Shown: positions 1-8,319, counted from the stretch's first letter. The stretch: 29,354 nt of DNA from JAYWIG01 sp043789035 (GCA_043789035.1 JAYWIG010000312.1:1-29354); one strand, 5' to 3'. Notes: generated by a model not told the origin, from the letters alone. Numbers and translations are program-made.

Positions 1-1
1 C

Positions 2-754
2 GTTGGCAAAACCACGACTAGCGTGAATCTGGCCGCTGCATTGGCCCGTCATGAGCAGCGAACGCTACTTGTCGACCTCGACCCTCAGGGCAACGCCACC
101 ATGGGCAGTGGCATCGATAAACGCTCGCTCAAGCAAACGGTATATCAAGTGTTGATTGGCATGTCCGATATTAACGAGGCGAGGGTAAAGTCGCCCAGCG
201 GTTTTTACGATGTGCTTCCGGCCAATCGTGAACTTGCCGGCGCGGAACTTGATTTAGTCGATTTCGAAGAAAGAGAAACTCGACTCAAAGACGCCATCAG
301 CGCTGTCGAATCTCAATATGATTTTGTTTTAATCGATTGCCCACCATCACTCTCGCTGCTTACATTGAACGGATTTTGTGCTGCTCATGGCGTAATTATT
401 CCCATGCAATGCGAATACTTTGCGCTAGAAGGCCTTACCGATTTGGTAAACACTATCAAGCGCGTGCATGCCAACTTTAATTCCAACCTCACCTTGATTG
501 GATTGTTGCGCGTTATGTTTGACCCGCGCATGACATTATCTCAGCAGGTATCGGCGCAGCTTGAGGAACACTTCGGCGATAAGGTGTTCAAGGCCGTGAT
601 ACCGCGCAACGTCAGGCTGGCTGAGGCACCAAGTCACGGCTTACCGGGTGTTGTGTACGACGCCGCTTCGAAAGGCTCCAAGGCATACCTAGACTTCGCT
701 GAAGAGCTCATCGAGCGAGTACGGGTTGCTGAGCTTGCAAAAAAATCAGCTTAA
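2..754 (+). CDS. parA: Chromosome partitioning ATPase ParA (5' end cut off by window)
   Basis: This is a ParA/Soj-type Walker ATPase that works with ParB to segregate the chromosome origin. The window begins inside the deviant Walker A motif: the first visible codons read VGKTTTSVNLA, so only about ten N-terminal residues are missing. The GTG at 23 is an internal valine, not a start. Further family motifs are DLDPQGNAT just after the P-loop, the switch-like DCPPSLSLLTLNG, and a C-terminal stretch with IPRNVRLAEAPSHG that is typical of chromosomal ParA. About 250 residues are visible, close to the usual full length of roughly 255. parB follows on the same strand after 68 bases, giving the standard parAB order. 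Identification is firm; only the 5' end is unseen. Confidence 0.96.
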   Translation, partial: VGKTTTSVNLAAALARHEQRTLLVDLDPQGNATMGSGIDKRSLKQTVYQVLIGMSDINEARVKSPSGFYDVLPANRELAGAELDLVDFEERETRLKDAISAVESQYDFVLIDCPPSLSLLTLNGFCAAHGVIIPMQCEYFALEGLTDLVNTIKRVHANFNSNLTLIGLLRVMFDPRMTLSQQVSAQLEEHFGDKVFKAVIPRNVRLAEAPSHGLPGVVYDAASKGSKAYLDFAEELIERVRVAELAKKSA

Positions 755-822
755 ACCAAACAGCCCAAATACCTTACCACTTTACTTGCTCACTGAAATC
801 GATTTCCGTTCGAATTAAAACA

Positions 823-1770
823 ATGACTACAAAACCAAAAACAGCCGCTCGACCAAAAGGCTTGGGTATGGGCTTAGCCCAGCTTCTCGGCGGCAATGAT
901 GCTTTGCCTTCGTTAAACATGACTCATGCAACGGAGGTTGCACCCAGCAACACCTTGCCGTTGTCTGCGTTGCAGGCAGGTCGTTACCAGCCGCGTACGC
1001 GTATGGATGAGACCGCTCTGCAAGAGCTCGCTGCGTCGATTAAGCAGCATGGTTTGATGCAACCGATTATGGTTCGCAAACTTCAAGCCTTGAGTGATTC
1101 CGGTGCCGCCTATGAAATCATCGCTGGTGAGCGTCGCTTTAGAGCTTCGAAAATAGCGGGCCTCGCCGAGGTGCCGGTCATTGTGCGTGTGGTGGATGAT
1201 GAAAATACTTTAGCGCTCGCTTTAATCGAAAACATTCAGCGTGAAGATTTAAACCCACTTGAAGAAGCTCAAGCGATTAAACGCTTAATTGAGGAATTTA
1301 ATTATTCTCACGAGAAAGCTTCAGAAGCGATTGGCCGCTCTCGTTCCGCGACCAGTAACCTGCTTCGGCTTTTAAATTTAGCCGACCCAGTACAGAGCTA
1401 TCTCTTAGCTGGCGATTTAGATATGGGCCATGCCCGTGCCCTGTTGGCGCTCGAAAAAGCCGAACAAATTATGTTGGCTGGGCAAGTTGTCGAAAAACGC
1501 TTGTCTGTGCGGGAGACTGAAAAGCTCGTCAATCAACATCTAACTCAGCGCACCAAGATCGAAAACGGGGAGCCTAGGCCGGCTCGGGCTCCCAAAGACG
1601 ATATGGATGTCGCGAGATTGGCCGAACAGCTTTCAGACGCTTTAGGTGCCGTTGTAATGCTTAAGCCGAAAGCAAAACAATCGGGTGAGCTCACCATCAA
1701 GTTTGCAAGCCATGAGCAACTCAAAGGTTTGCTAGAGCGCCTTGGGTGTGGGGACTTACTTGAGCGCTAG
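823..1770 (+). CDS. parB: Chromosome partitioning protein ParB
   Basis: This 315-residue DNA-binding protein loads at parS sites and recruits ParA for origin segregation. The N-terminus has the short basic leader seen in chromosomal ParBs (RPKGLGMGLAQLLGG). The ParB/Spo0J nuclease-like fold follows: LPLSALQAGRYQPR near residue 45, the GERRFRA motif near residue 105, and ENIQREDLNPLEEA near residue 140. The central helix-turn-helix is around residues 155-190 (SHEKASEAIGRSRSATSNLLRLL), and a C-terminal dimerisation segment ends the protein. GERRFRA corresponds to the CTP-binding/clamp region known in this family. The 3' end overlaps the convergent protease-like gene by 4 bases. No full parS site was seen in the window. 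Confidence 0.96.
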   Translation: MTTKPKTAARPKGLGMGLAQLLGGNDALPSLNMTHATEVAPSNTLPLSALQAGRYQPRTRMDETALQELAASIKQHGLMQPIMVRKLQALSDSGAAYEIIAGERRFRASKIAGLAEVPVIVRVVDDENTLALALIENIQREDLNPLEEAQAIKRLIEEFNYSHEKASEAIGRSRSATSNLLRLLNLADPVQSYLLAGDLDMGHARALLALEKAEQIMLAGQVVEKRLSVRETEKLVNQHLTQRTKIENGEPRPARAPKDDMDVARLAEQLSDALGAVVMLKPKAKQSGELTIKFASHEQLKGLLERLGCGDLLER

Positions 1771-2786
1771 ACCCCACTAGGTTTGCGAATAAAGTCCATC
1801 CTATCAATGGACTTTATCTTCACATCTTTTACGTCTCCACCTTGTAGCAAACGAACGCTTATCTCACTTCCGGCATTACCAGCCCCCCAAAGTTTGCGAT
1901 AAAAATCGGCTTGATCGGTGACCTTAGCAGTTCCAACCCCAAGAACGATATCGCCTGCTGCGATACCTGCTAAATCGGCTGGACCTTTTGGGGATACGCG
2001 CTGAACCATGAGGTTGCCACGATTAATTTCTGTCGACATACCAAGCCAGGGTTGCACATCGCCGCTACGTCGTCCCTTGGCGCGTAAATCATCCAAAATT
2101 GGCTTGAGCAAATTTGTGGGAATAAACATATTGCCTGGCACACCTTTGCGATCAACTGCAGCATCATTGACGATGAGCGACCCGATACCCACCAAAGTAC
2201 CGTCTTCAGTTAGCAGCGGTGCGCCGCTCCAATTGTTCACCGGTGGAAAAGTGAAAAGAGGCTTCTCGATGAGGTATTCCCAACCACCTGCAAATACCTT
2301 ACGGGAAACAATATGCAATTCAGTCGGTTTGTCTTCACCTTGGCCGATGGTAAAAACCTTTTGTTTCTCAGTGACTTTATCCGAGTCGCCCATCACAATC
2401 GCCGGCTCCGATATTGGCAAGGCGGTGCGGACAAGACCAAAGCCCGTACTATGGTCGTAGCCAGCAACACTGCCCGGCACTCGGCGACCAGAGGCGGTGA
2501 TAATGTCGACTGTGTCAGCTTCTAAGAGCAAATAACCAATGGTAAGCACTAACTGATTTTCTAGAATCACCCCTGAACCGACTCGAGCTCGCCCTAGGCT
2601 TTCAGCACTTTGTGCGTCTGACGGCACGCGGCTTTCGACTTTGACAACGGAATTTGCAAGACTTTGAGGATCTGTAGCGAAGACAGAGCTAGTCCAAGAA
2701 AGGCAGAGAAAAATTGCGGCTTGTATTGCAACGAAAAACGAACCAAAAACAGAAAGTGATTTTCCGAAAACCGATAATGCAGTCAT
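1767..2786 (-). CDS. Secreted HtrA-like (S1C) protein with degenerate catalytic triad and a PDZ domain
   Basis: The protein has 339 residues, starts at ATG with a good ribosome site (AGGAGA, 4 bases upstream) and carries an N-terminal signal peptide with likely cleavage after VFA near residue 37. A trypsin-like fold follows (about 45-235) and then a PDZ domain (about 245-325, PWLGM and GPADLAGIAAGDI). In active HtrA proteases the His lies in LTNAHV; here the aligned stretch is LTIGYLLL (81-88) with Tyr85. The Asp of the DLA motif aligns with Gly115 in STGFGLV. The nucleophile region keeps Ser187 in NWSGAPL. The expected charge relay is therefore missing, so this is probably a non-proteolytic binding or chaperone-like periplasmic protein (inference). 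It is convergent with parB and divergent from the ATP synthase operon. The link to DegP/DegQ-type folds is confident; the function is unknown. Confidence 0.85.
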   Translation of the reverse strand: MTALSVFGKSLSVFGSFFVAIQAAIFLCLSWTSSVFATDPQSLANSVVKVESRVPSDAQSAESLGRARVGSGVILENQLVLTIGYLLLEADTVDIITASGRRVPGSVAGYDHSTGFGLVRTALPISEPAIVMGDSDKVTEKQKVFTIGQGEDKPTELHIVSRKVFAGGWEYLIEKPLFTFPPVNNWSGAPLLTEDGTLVGIGSLIVNDAAVDRKGVPGNMFIPTNLLKPILDDLRAKGRRSGDVQPWLGMSTEINRGNLMVQRVSPKGPADLAGIAAGDIVLGVGTAKVTDQADFYRKLWGAGNAGSEISVRLLQGGDVKDVKIKSIDRMDFIRKPSGV

Positions 2787-2919
2787 GGTGATCTCCTATG
2801 AACTTTTATTGTCTAAGCTTTGCCGGTAGATATCAATTGCTTCATAGAATAAAAATTTGCCGCAACGCAACAATTTTTGAACTTTCGCACAGATTTCCCT
2901 AATGAGTCGACTACTTAAT

Positions 2920-2948
2920 TTGACCCCCTAGTGGATAACCCCTAGAAT
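2920..2948 (+). promoter_or_regulatory. Sigma70-type promoter for the ATP synthase operon
   Basis: A TTGACC box (2920-2925) and a TAGAAT box (2943-2948) are separated by 17 bases, the optimal spacing. Transcription would begin near 2955, about 80 bases before the atpI start. This lies in the 251-base spacer between the divergent protease-like gene and atpI; I saw no coding sequence in the rest of that spacer. The match to consensus is seen directly; promoter activity is inferred. Confidence 0.7.
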
Positions 2949-3037
2949 CGTGATCTTTGCTTGTAGAAGCTCGCCCAGCAAAACGATCCTCAAGGCTGTA
3001 ACGATGGGGTGTGGGAACCCCGTGGAAACCTCGCACC

Positions 3038-3409
3038 ATGCTAAAAACAGTCAGTTTACAAGTACTAGCAACATTAGCTGCAAGTTTAGTAACATTTTGG
3101 TGGTTTGAATCGGCATTTGCCGTTTCAGTATTTGTTGGGGGCGCAGCAGCGGCAATTCCTAATGGCTTATTCGCGTTACGCCTAGCGGCTCACAAAAATA
3201 GATCTGCCGAAAGTTATCCGGTAGTTTTTTTCTTGAGTGAGTTTGCAAAAATCGGGTTAACCATCGCAGCACTGGCTGTTGCGTACAAATGGTTGCCCAA
3301 TGTGAGTGGTGCGGGTCTGTTACTTGGTTTTGTGGTGGCGCTAAAAGCACCGATGTTTGTATTTTTTCTATCTTTTTTATCTAAGCGCAAAAATGGCCTC
3401 CAGTACTGA
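3038..3409 (+). CDS. atpI: ATP synthase subunit I (AtpI)
   Basis: This small membrane protein is encoded first in many atp operons and is thought to help assemble or stabilise the c-ring. It has 123 residues from the ATG at 3038, with about four hydrophobic helices (residues 5-25, 28-48, 65-88, 93-115) and a basic end (SKRKNGLQY). An in-frame GTG at 3011 would add nine residues (MGTPWKPRT). I prefer 3038 because the extra residues are not hydrophobic and other family members start close to the first helix, but the ribosome sites do not settle it. Its 3' end overlaps atpB by 17 bases. The assignment rests on position and topology plus the typical FWWFESAFAVSVFVGGAAAAIPN segment pattern. Confidence 0.88.
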   Translation: MLKTVSLQVLATLAASLVTFWWFESAFAVSVFVGGAAAAIPNGLFALRLAAHKNRSAESYPVVFFLSEFAKIGLTIAALAVAYKWLPNVSGAGLLLGFVVALKAPMFVFFLSFLSKRKNGLQY

Positions 3410-4286
3410 CGCAGCACATTCAGCCGGTCCCACAGCTTCCGAATATATTGTTCACCATTTGGCGCACTTTAATTCGTCGGGCAAGCCACAAGAAAAAATC
3501 GTTGATTTCTCCATCATCAACTACGACTCGGTATTTATTTCGATATTGCTAGCAGTCGTTGTTGCATACCTGATGTGGCGTGCGGCGAAAACTGTTACGA
3601 CAGGTGTGCCATCAAGATTCGTAGGCATGGTTGAGTCGCTCGTAGAGTTCGTTCATGAGCAAGCGCGTGGCATTGTGAAAGGTGACTTGTCTTTCATAGC
3701 TCCAATGGCACTGACTTCATTTGTTTGGATCTTCGCGCTCAACGCGATGGATTTCTTGCCGCTTGATATGTTCCCTCGTTTATGGGAAACGTTTTTTAGC
3801 GCCACTGGCCGCGATCCCCACCATGCCTATTTACGGGTTGTTCCTACGGCAGACTTAAATGTTACTTTAGCAATGTCATTGTTTGTATTTTGCGCAACCA
3901 TTTACTATGGCGTAAAGATCAAGCATCCAGGCCATTTCGTTGCTGAATTGTTCACTGCACCATTTGGTTCCCCTAGCAATATCATCGGCAAGATCATTAT
4001 GGGCGTCGTAAACTTTGTGATGCAGATCATCGAGTACATCGCCAAAACTGTATCTCTAGGTATGCGACTTTTCGGCAACATGTTTGCAGGCGAGCTTGTG
4101 TTTATGTTGATCGCCTTGATGGGCGGCGCATTCGCGATGTCGATGACCGGTTTGTTCCTTGGCGCAGGCCACATCCTCGCAGGCACGGCTTGGGCGATTT
4201 TTCATATTCTTATTGTTCTTCTGCAAGCGTTTATTTTCATGATGTTGACCTTGGTCTACATCGGGCAAGCCCACGAAGCACACTGA
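3393..4286 (+). CDS. atpB: ATP synthase Fo subunit a
   Basis: This is the proton-channel subunit of the membrane sector, partner of the c-ring. From the ATG at 3393 it has 297 residues, somewhat longer than the 271 of E. coli. The reading frame is open back to 3357 inside atpI, but those codons (MYFFYLFYLSAK) look like out-of-frame atpI sequence. The conserved helix with the essential arginine is present: SLGMRLFGNMFAGE, with Arg225 matching E. coli Arg210. The last helices carry GTAWAIFHILIVLLQAFIFM and end in a His/Glu-rich tail. Overlap with atpI suggests coupled translation; atpE follows after 70 bases. Confidence 0.97.
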   Translation: MASSTDAAHSAGPTASEYIVHHLAHFNSSGKPQEKIVDFSIINYDSVFISILLAVVVAYLMWRAAKTVTTGVPSRFVGMVESLVEFVHEQARGIVKGDLSFIAPMALTSFVWIFALNAMDFLPLDMFPRLWETFFSATGRDPHHAYLRVVPTADLNVTLAMSLFVFCATIYYGVKIKHPGHFVAELFTAPFGSPSNIIGKIIMGVVNFVMQIIEYIAKTVSLGMRLFGNMFAGELVFMLIALMGGAFAMSMTGLFLGAGHILAGTAWAIFHILIVLLQAFIFMMLTLVYIGQAHEAH

Positions 4287-4356
4287 ACTGTTCACTTTTC
4301 TTTAACCCGTTTTTTTAAAAACAGCTTTTTTAACGAGCTTTTCTCTAGGAGTCAAA
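4287..4356 (+). promoter_or_regulatory. U-rich atpB-atpE leader and strong atpE ribosome site
   Basis: The 70-base spacer is rich in T runs, contains a short self-complementary GTTTTTTTAAAAAC stretch (4309-4322), and ends with a clear AGGAG site 6 bases before the atpE ATG. In E. coli a U-rich segment in the same place raises translation of subunit c, which is needed in many copies. A similar role here is inferred from position and composition. Confidence 0.45.
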
Positions 4357-4596
4357 ATGACCAACTCTGCTCTTGTTGCTATTGCCTGCGGACTGATTAT
4401 CGGCCTGGGCGCCCTTGGTGCTTGCGTAGGCATCGGCATGATGGGTGGTAAATACATCGAAGGCGCTGCACGTCAGCCTGAATTGATGGACAAACTACAA
4501 ACAAAAATGTTCTTGCTTGCTGGTTTGATCGACGCGGCGTTCTTGATCGGTGTTGGTATCGCGATGTTGTTCGCGTTCGCAAACCCATTCAAGTGA
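4357..4596 (+). CDS. atpE: ATP synthase Fo subunit c
   Basis: This is the 79-residue proteolipid that forms the rotating c-ring. Two transmembrane helices flank the polar loop with Arg39-Gln40-Pro41, the family's F1-contact signature. The ion-binding carboxylate is Asp59 in GLIDAAFLIG, equivalent to E. coli Asp61, and the surrounding residues lack the pattern of sodium-binding rings, so proton use is likely. The first helix is glycine-rich (GLGALGACVGIGMMGG), as required for tight ring packing. A good ribosome site precedes the ATG. It sits between atpB and atpF as usual, followed by a 130-base spacer with hairpins. Confidence 0.98.
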   Translation: MTNSALVAIACGLIIGLGALGACVGIGMMGGKYIEGAARQPELMDKLQTKMFLLAGLIDAAFLIGVGIAMLFAFANPFK

Positions 4597-4603
4597 TTTT
4601 GTT

Positions 4604-4663
4604 ACCTAAACCGACTGTTTAGGTTGTCAAAAAAAGTTGATGTTGGTGCTCTAGAGCACCAGC
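4604..4663 (+). other. Two tandem stem-loops in the atpE-atpF spacer
   Basis: The first is ACCTAAA (4604-4610) paired with TTTAGGT (4618-4624). The second is an 18-base perfect palindrome, 4644-4661, built on GGTGCTCTAGAGCACC, extendable to 4642-4663 as RNA. Neither is followed by a T run, and the operon continues, so they are not plain terminators. They may mark an mRNA processing or 3'-end stabilising site that favours atpE expression (inference). Confidence 0.5.
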
Positions 4664-4726
4664 CAAGTTAAAAGGTAGAAGGCGAAATTGATCGCTTTCT
4701 TGTTGCAAATTGAATAAGGAGAAGTC

Positions 4727-5200
4727 GTGTACCTTAACGCGACACTATTCATCCAATTCATTGTGTTTGGCATACTGTGCTGGTTTACAGCAAAGTTTGT
4801 CTGGCCACCCATTACCAAAGCGCTGGATGAGCGTAGCAAGAAAATTGCAGATGGATTGGCAGCCGCTGATAAAGCGAAATCTGAACTCGCCGTTGCAGAA
4901 CGTCGTGTTGAGGCTGAGCTCAAAGCTGCTCGTGATGGCGCTGCTGAAGTTCGTGCAGGTGCGGAGCGTCAAGCTGCTGCTGCATTAGAAGAAGCTCGTG
5001 CTGAAGCCGCTCGGATCGTTGCCGCTGCCAAAAAAGCAGCCGGTGAAGAAGCTGGCTTGGCTGCGCAAAAAGCAAAAGATTCACTTCGGGACCAAGTTGC
5101 TGCGTTGTCAGTAGCTGGTGCTGAGAAAATCTTGCGTCGTGAAATCGATGCTGCGAAACACGCTGACTTGTTGACCAACCTCAAAAACGAGTTGCGCTAA
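4727..5200 (+). CDS. atpF: ATP synthase Fo subunit b
   Basis: This is the peripheral-stalk subunit that ties F1 to subunit a. It has 157 residues, close to the 156 of E. coli. The start is GTG at 4727, supported by AAGGAG at 4716-4721 with a 5-base gap. There is one N-terminal transmembrane helix (about residues 5-25, FIQFIVFGILCWFTAKFVWPP), then a long alanine- and glutamate-rich amphipathic coiled coil (about 35-140) that forms the dimeric stalk. The family's AEKILRREID motif near the C-terminus, which contacts delta, is visible. atpH starts 6 bases downstream. Confidence 0.97.
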   Translation: MYLNATLFIQFIVFGILCWFTAKFVWPPITKALDERSKKIADGLAAADKAKSELAVAERRVEAELKAARDGAAEVRAGAERQAAAALEEARAEAARIVAAAKKAAGEEAGLAAQKAKDSLRDQVAALSVAGAEKILRREIDAAKHADLLTNLKNELR

Positions 5201-5206
5201 TCCATC

Positions 5207-5740
5207 ATGGCAGAGTTATCAACTATCGCTCGCCCTTATGCTGAAGCTGCATTTCGTTTAGCCAGAGAGCTCAAAGATCTACCCGGCTGGATAGACGCTT
5301 TGGGCCGTTTGGCTTCAGTGGTCAGTCGCCCTGAGGCGCAAGCCGTTCTTGGCAACCCAAAGTTATCGGCGACTCAAATGGCCGATTTGATTGGCGACAC
5401 TTCAGGCCAACTCACATCAGAACAAAAGAACTTTGTTCAACTGTTGGCACAAAACGAGCGCTTATCAGTTATGGGCGAAATCAGTACGCAGTTTCAAGTG
5501 CTTAACAGCGCTGAAAACGGTATCGTCGACGCGCATGTCACTTCGGCCTATCCGCTTACCGAGGCGCAAGCCGACGACATTCGGAAAACCCTTGAAGTAA
5601 AGACTGGTAAAAAAGTCAAAGTAACCGTATCCGTTGACAACGATTTAATTGGTGGCGTTGCGATTCGCATTGGCGATGAAGTCACCGATCTATCTGTCAA
5701 AGGCAAACTGACTCAACTGCAAAAAGCGCTAGTTGCGTAA
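5207..5740 (+). CDS. atpH: ATP synthase F1 subunit delta
   Basis: This 177-residue stator subunit joins the top of the alpha-beta hexamer to the b stalk; E. coli delta also has 177. The N-terminal domain starts with the typical STIARPYAEAAFRLA, and the C-terminal part holds the conserved VTSAYPLTEAQ and NDLIGGVAIRIGDEVTDLSVKGKL segments. The start is the ATG 6 bases after the atpF stop, indicating close coupling. atpA follows after 62 bases with its own ribosome site. Confidence 0.97.
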   Translation: MAELSTIARPYAEAAFRLARELKDLPGWIDALGRLASVVSRPEAQAVLGNPKLSATQMADLIGDTSGQLTSEQKNFVQLLAQNERLSVMGEISTQFQVLNSAENGIVDAHVTSAYPLTEAQADDIRKTLEVKTGKKVKVTVSVDNDLIGGVAIRIGDEVTDLSVKGKLTQLQKALVA

Positions 5741-5802
5741 TTTGCTGATAAAAAGTTAAGCCTAAAAGTAAAGCCACAAAGTAAAGAATTCAGGAGTCCA
5801 CA

Positions 5803-7344
5803 ATGCAATTGAACCCAGCAGAAATTAGCGAACTGCTAAAGTCGAAGATCCAAAATCTTCAAGCGTCTGCAGACGCACGTAACCAAGGCACTGTTGTGTC
5901 TGTGACCGACGGTATTTGCCGCGTGCACGGTTTGTCGGACGTGATGCAGGGCGAAATGATCGAGTTCCCTGGTAACACCTTCGGCCTAGCGCTGAATCTT
6001 GAGCGTGACTCAGTCGGCGCCGTAGTTTTAGGTTCTTACGAGCACATTAAAGAAGGCGACGTTGTCAAAGCAACCGGTCGTATTCTTGATGTGCCAGTTG
6101 GCCCAGAGTTGATTGGCCGCGTTGTAAACGCACTTGGTCAGCCAATTGATGGCAAAGGCCCAATCAATGCAAAGATGACTGATGTTATTGAAAAGGTTGC
6201 GCCTGGCGTGATCGAACGTAAATCAGTATCGCAGCCAGTACAAACTGGTTTGAAATCTGTTGACTCCATGGTGCCGGTAGGCCGTGGTCAACGCGAGTTA
6301 ATCATTGGTGATCGTCAGACAGGTAAAACTGCTGTTGCCACTGATGCCATTATTAATCAAAAAGGCAAAAACCTTACCTGCGTTTATGTCGCGATTGGTC
6401 AAAAAGCTTCGACAGTAGCTAACGTTGTTCGTAAGCTCGAAGAATTTGGCGCCATGGCCTACACCATCGTAGTTGCTGCAACAGCATCCGAATCTGCAGC
6501 CATGCAGTATTTGTCAGCTTACTCAGGCTGCACCATGGGCGAATACTTCCGTGATCGCGGCGAAGATGCGCTGATTGTGTATGACGACTTGTCGAAACAA
6601 GCGGTTGCTTATCGTCAAATTTCATTGCTTTTGCGTCGCCCTCCAGGCCGCGAAGCTTATCCTGGTGACGTGTTCTATCTCCACTCGCGCTTACTTGAGC
6701 GTGCAGCTCGCGTAAACGAAGAGTACGTAGAGAAATTCACTAAAGGTGCTGTTAAAGGTAAAACTGGTTCACTCACAGCGTTGCCAATTATTGAGACACA
6801 AGCCGGTGACGTTTCTGCTTTCGTTCCAACCAACGTCATTTCGATTACCGATGGTCAGATTTTCTTGGAATCTGATTTGTTTAACGCGGGTATTCGCCCA
6901 GCGATTAACGCCGGTGTTTCTGTATCACGTGTGGGTGGTGCTGCTCAAACAGACATTATTAAAAAGCTTGGGGGCGGTATTCGTTTGGCACTTGCTCAAT
7001 ATCGTGAGTTGGCAGCGTTCGCGCAGTTCGCCTCAGACCTTGACGAAACAACACGTAAGCAGTTAGATCGTGGTCGCTTAGCGACTGAACTAATGAAGCA
7101 ACCACAGTACAAGCCATTAGAAGTTTGGGAAATGGCCTTCACCTTATTCTCAATTAACAACGGCTACTTTGACGACATCGAAGTACCGAAAGCTTTAGCT
7201 GCTGAGAAGAGTTTACTGAACTTCGCGAAAACGAAGTACGCATCACTCGTCGAAGGCATCGAGACCGACAAGAAGTATAGCAAAGACGTTGAAGCCAAGA
7301 TGCATGAGTGCCTCAAAGATTTCAAAAAAACCGGTTCATATTAA
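5803..7344 (+). CDS. atpA: ATP synthase F1 subunit alpha
   Basis: This is the non-catalytic nucleotide-binding subunit of F1. At 513 residues it is the same length as E. coli alpha. Walker A is GDRQTGKT at 169-176, and the arginine finger that reaches the catalytic site is Arg376 in SVSRVGGAAQ; both positions agree with E. coli numbering. The N-terminal amphipathic segment (MQLNPAEISELLKSKI) that binds delta is intact. The start is supported by AGGAG a few bases upstream of the ATG. Confidence 0.99.
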   Translation: MQLNPAEISELLKSKIQNLQASADARNQGTVVSVTDGICRVHGLSDVMQGEMIEFPGNTFGLALNLERDSVGAVVLGSYEHIKEGDVVKATGRILDVPVGPELIGRVVNALGQPIDGKGPINAKMTDVIEKVAPGVIERKSVSQPVQTGLKSVDSMVPVGRGQRELIIGDRQTGKTAVATDAIINQKGKNLTCVYVAIGQKASTVANVVRKLEEFGAMAYTIVVAATASESAAMQYLSAYSGCTMGEYFRDRGEDALIVYDDLSKQAVAYRQISLLLRRPPGREAYPGDVFYLHSRLLERAARVNEEYVEKFTKGAVKGKTGSLTALPIIETQAGDVSAFVPTNVISITDGQIFLESDLFNAGIRPAINAGVSVSRVGGAAQTDIIKKLGGGIRLALAQYRELAAFAQFASDLDETTRKQLDRGRLATELMKQPQYKPLEVWEMAFTLFSINNGYFDDIEVPKALAAEKSLLNFAKTKYASLVEGIETDKKYSKDVEAKMHECLKDFKKTGSY

Positions 7345-7379
7345 TTCACTCGTCACCAATAACGGAATGAGGAAATAAA

Positions 7380-8252
7380 ATGGCCGGAAGTAAAGAGATC
7401 CGAACCAAGATTAAGAGCGTACAAAATACCCGCAAGATCACCAAAGCAATGGAAATGGTTGCGGCGAGTAAGATGCGTAAAGCGCAGGAGCGCATGCGCG
7501 CTGCTCGCCCGTATGCGGACAGAATTCGCAACATTGCTGCGCATTTGTCGCAAGCAAATCCAGAGTACAAACATCCCTTTTTAACTAAGCGGGATGGTAT
7601 GAAAGCAGTTGGCGTAGTTGTCGTAACGACTGATAAAGGTTTGTGCGGCGGTTTGAACACTAACGTGCTGCGTTCGGTGACAAACAAATATCGCGAATGG
7701 CAAGACGCTAAGGTCACAATCAATGCAACGGCTATCGGTAATAAAGGCTTTGGCTTTTTGAATCGTATCGGTGCTAAAGTGGTTTCCCATGTCACTCAGT
7801 TGGGGGATACGCCTCACCTTGAGCGACTCATCGGTGCAGTTAAAGTACAGCTCGATGCATTTGCCAATGGCGAAGTTGATGCAGTGTTCTTGGCATACAC
7901 CCGCTTTGTGAACACCATGAAGCAGGAAACGATTGTTGAGCAATTGCTGCCTTTAACAGCTGAAAAGCTTGGCACGCCATCACGTGACTTTGCGTGGGAC
8001 TATATATACGAGCCCGATGCACAAGTTGTTTTAGATGAGTTGATGACGCGCTACATCGAATCGCTGATTTATCAAGCGGTTGCAGAGAACATGGCGTCAG
8101 AGCACTCAGCACGTATGGTGGCGATGAAGTCGGCGTCTGATAACGCAAAAGAAGTGATCGCTGATTTGCAGTTGACATACAACAAAGCACGTCAGGCTGC
8201 GATCACCAAAGAACTTTCAGAAATTGTGAGCGGTGCGGCAGCGGTGGGCTAA
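7380..8252 (+). CDS. atpG: ATP synthase F1 subunit gamma
   Basis: This is the central rotor shaft that turns inside the alpha-beta hexamer. It has 290 residues, within the family range (287 in E. coli). The N-terminal helix motif KEIRTKIKSVQNTRKITKAM and the C-terminal helix (MVAMKSASDNAKEVI, then YNKARQAAITKEL) form the conserved coiled coil. The central Rossmann-like part includes TTDKGLCGGLN. It lies 35 bases after atpA and 67 bases before atpD, with the ribosome site GAGGAAA just ahead of the ATG. Confidence 0.98.
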   Translation: MAGSKEIRTKIKSVQNTRKITKAMEMVAASKMRKAQERMRAARPYADRIRNIAAHLSQANPEYKHPFLTKRDGMKAVGVVVVTTDKGLCGGLNTNVLRSVTNKYREWQDAKVTINATAIGNKGFGFLNRIGAKVVSHVTQLGDTPHLERLIGAVKVQLDAFANGEVDAVFLAYTRFVNTMKQETIVEQLLPLTAEKLGTPSRDFAWDYIYEPDAQVVLDELMTRYIESLIYQAVAENMASEHSARMVAMKSASDNAKEVIADLQLTYNKARQAAITKELSEIVSGAAAVG

Positions 8253-8319
8253 GCCTATTTATTGCAAGCATCAATTAAACACGAATCAAATACAGTAGAT
8301 ATAGACAGGAAACCTCAAC

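Noticed and set aside
2008..2460. 150-codon plus-strand reading frame opposite the protease-like gene
   Set aside because: It is antisense to a gene with clear signal peptide, protease fold and PDZ domain, and it has no recognisable domain or ribosome site.
7346..8190. Several long minus-strand frames inside atpG
   Set aside because: They are shadows of a highly conserved ATP synthase gene with no protein features of their own.
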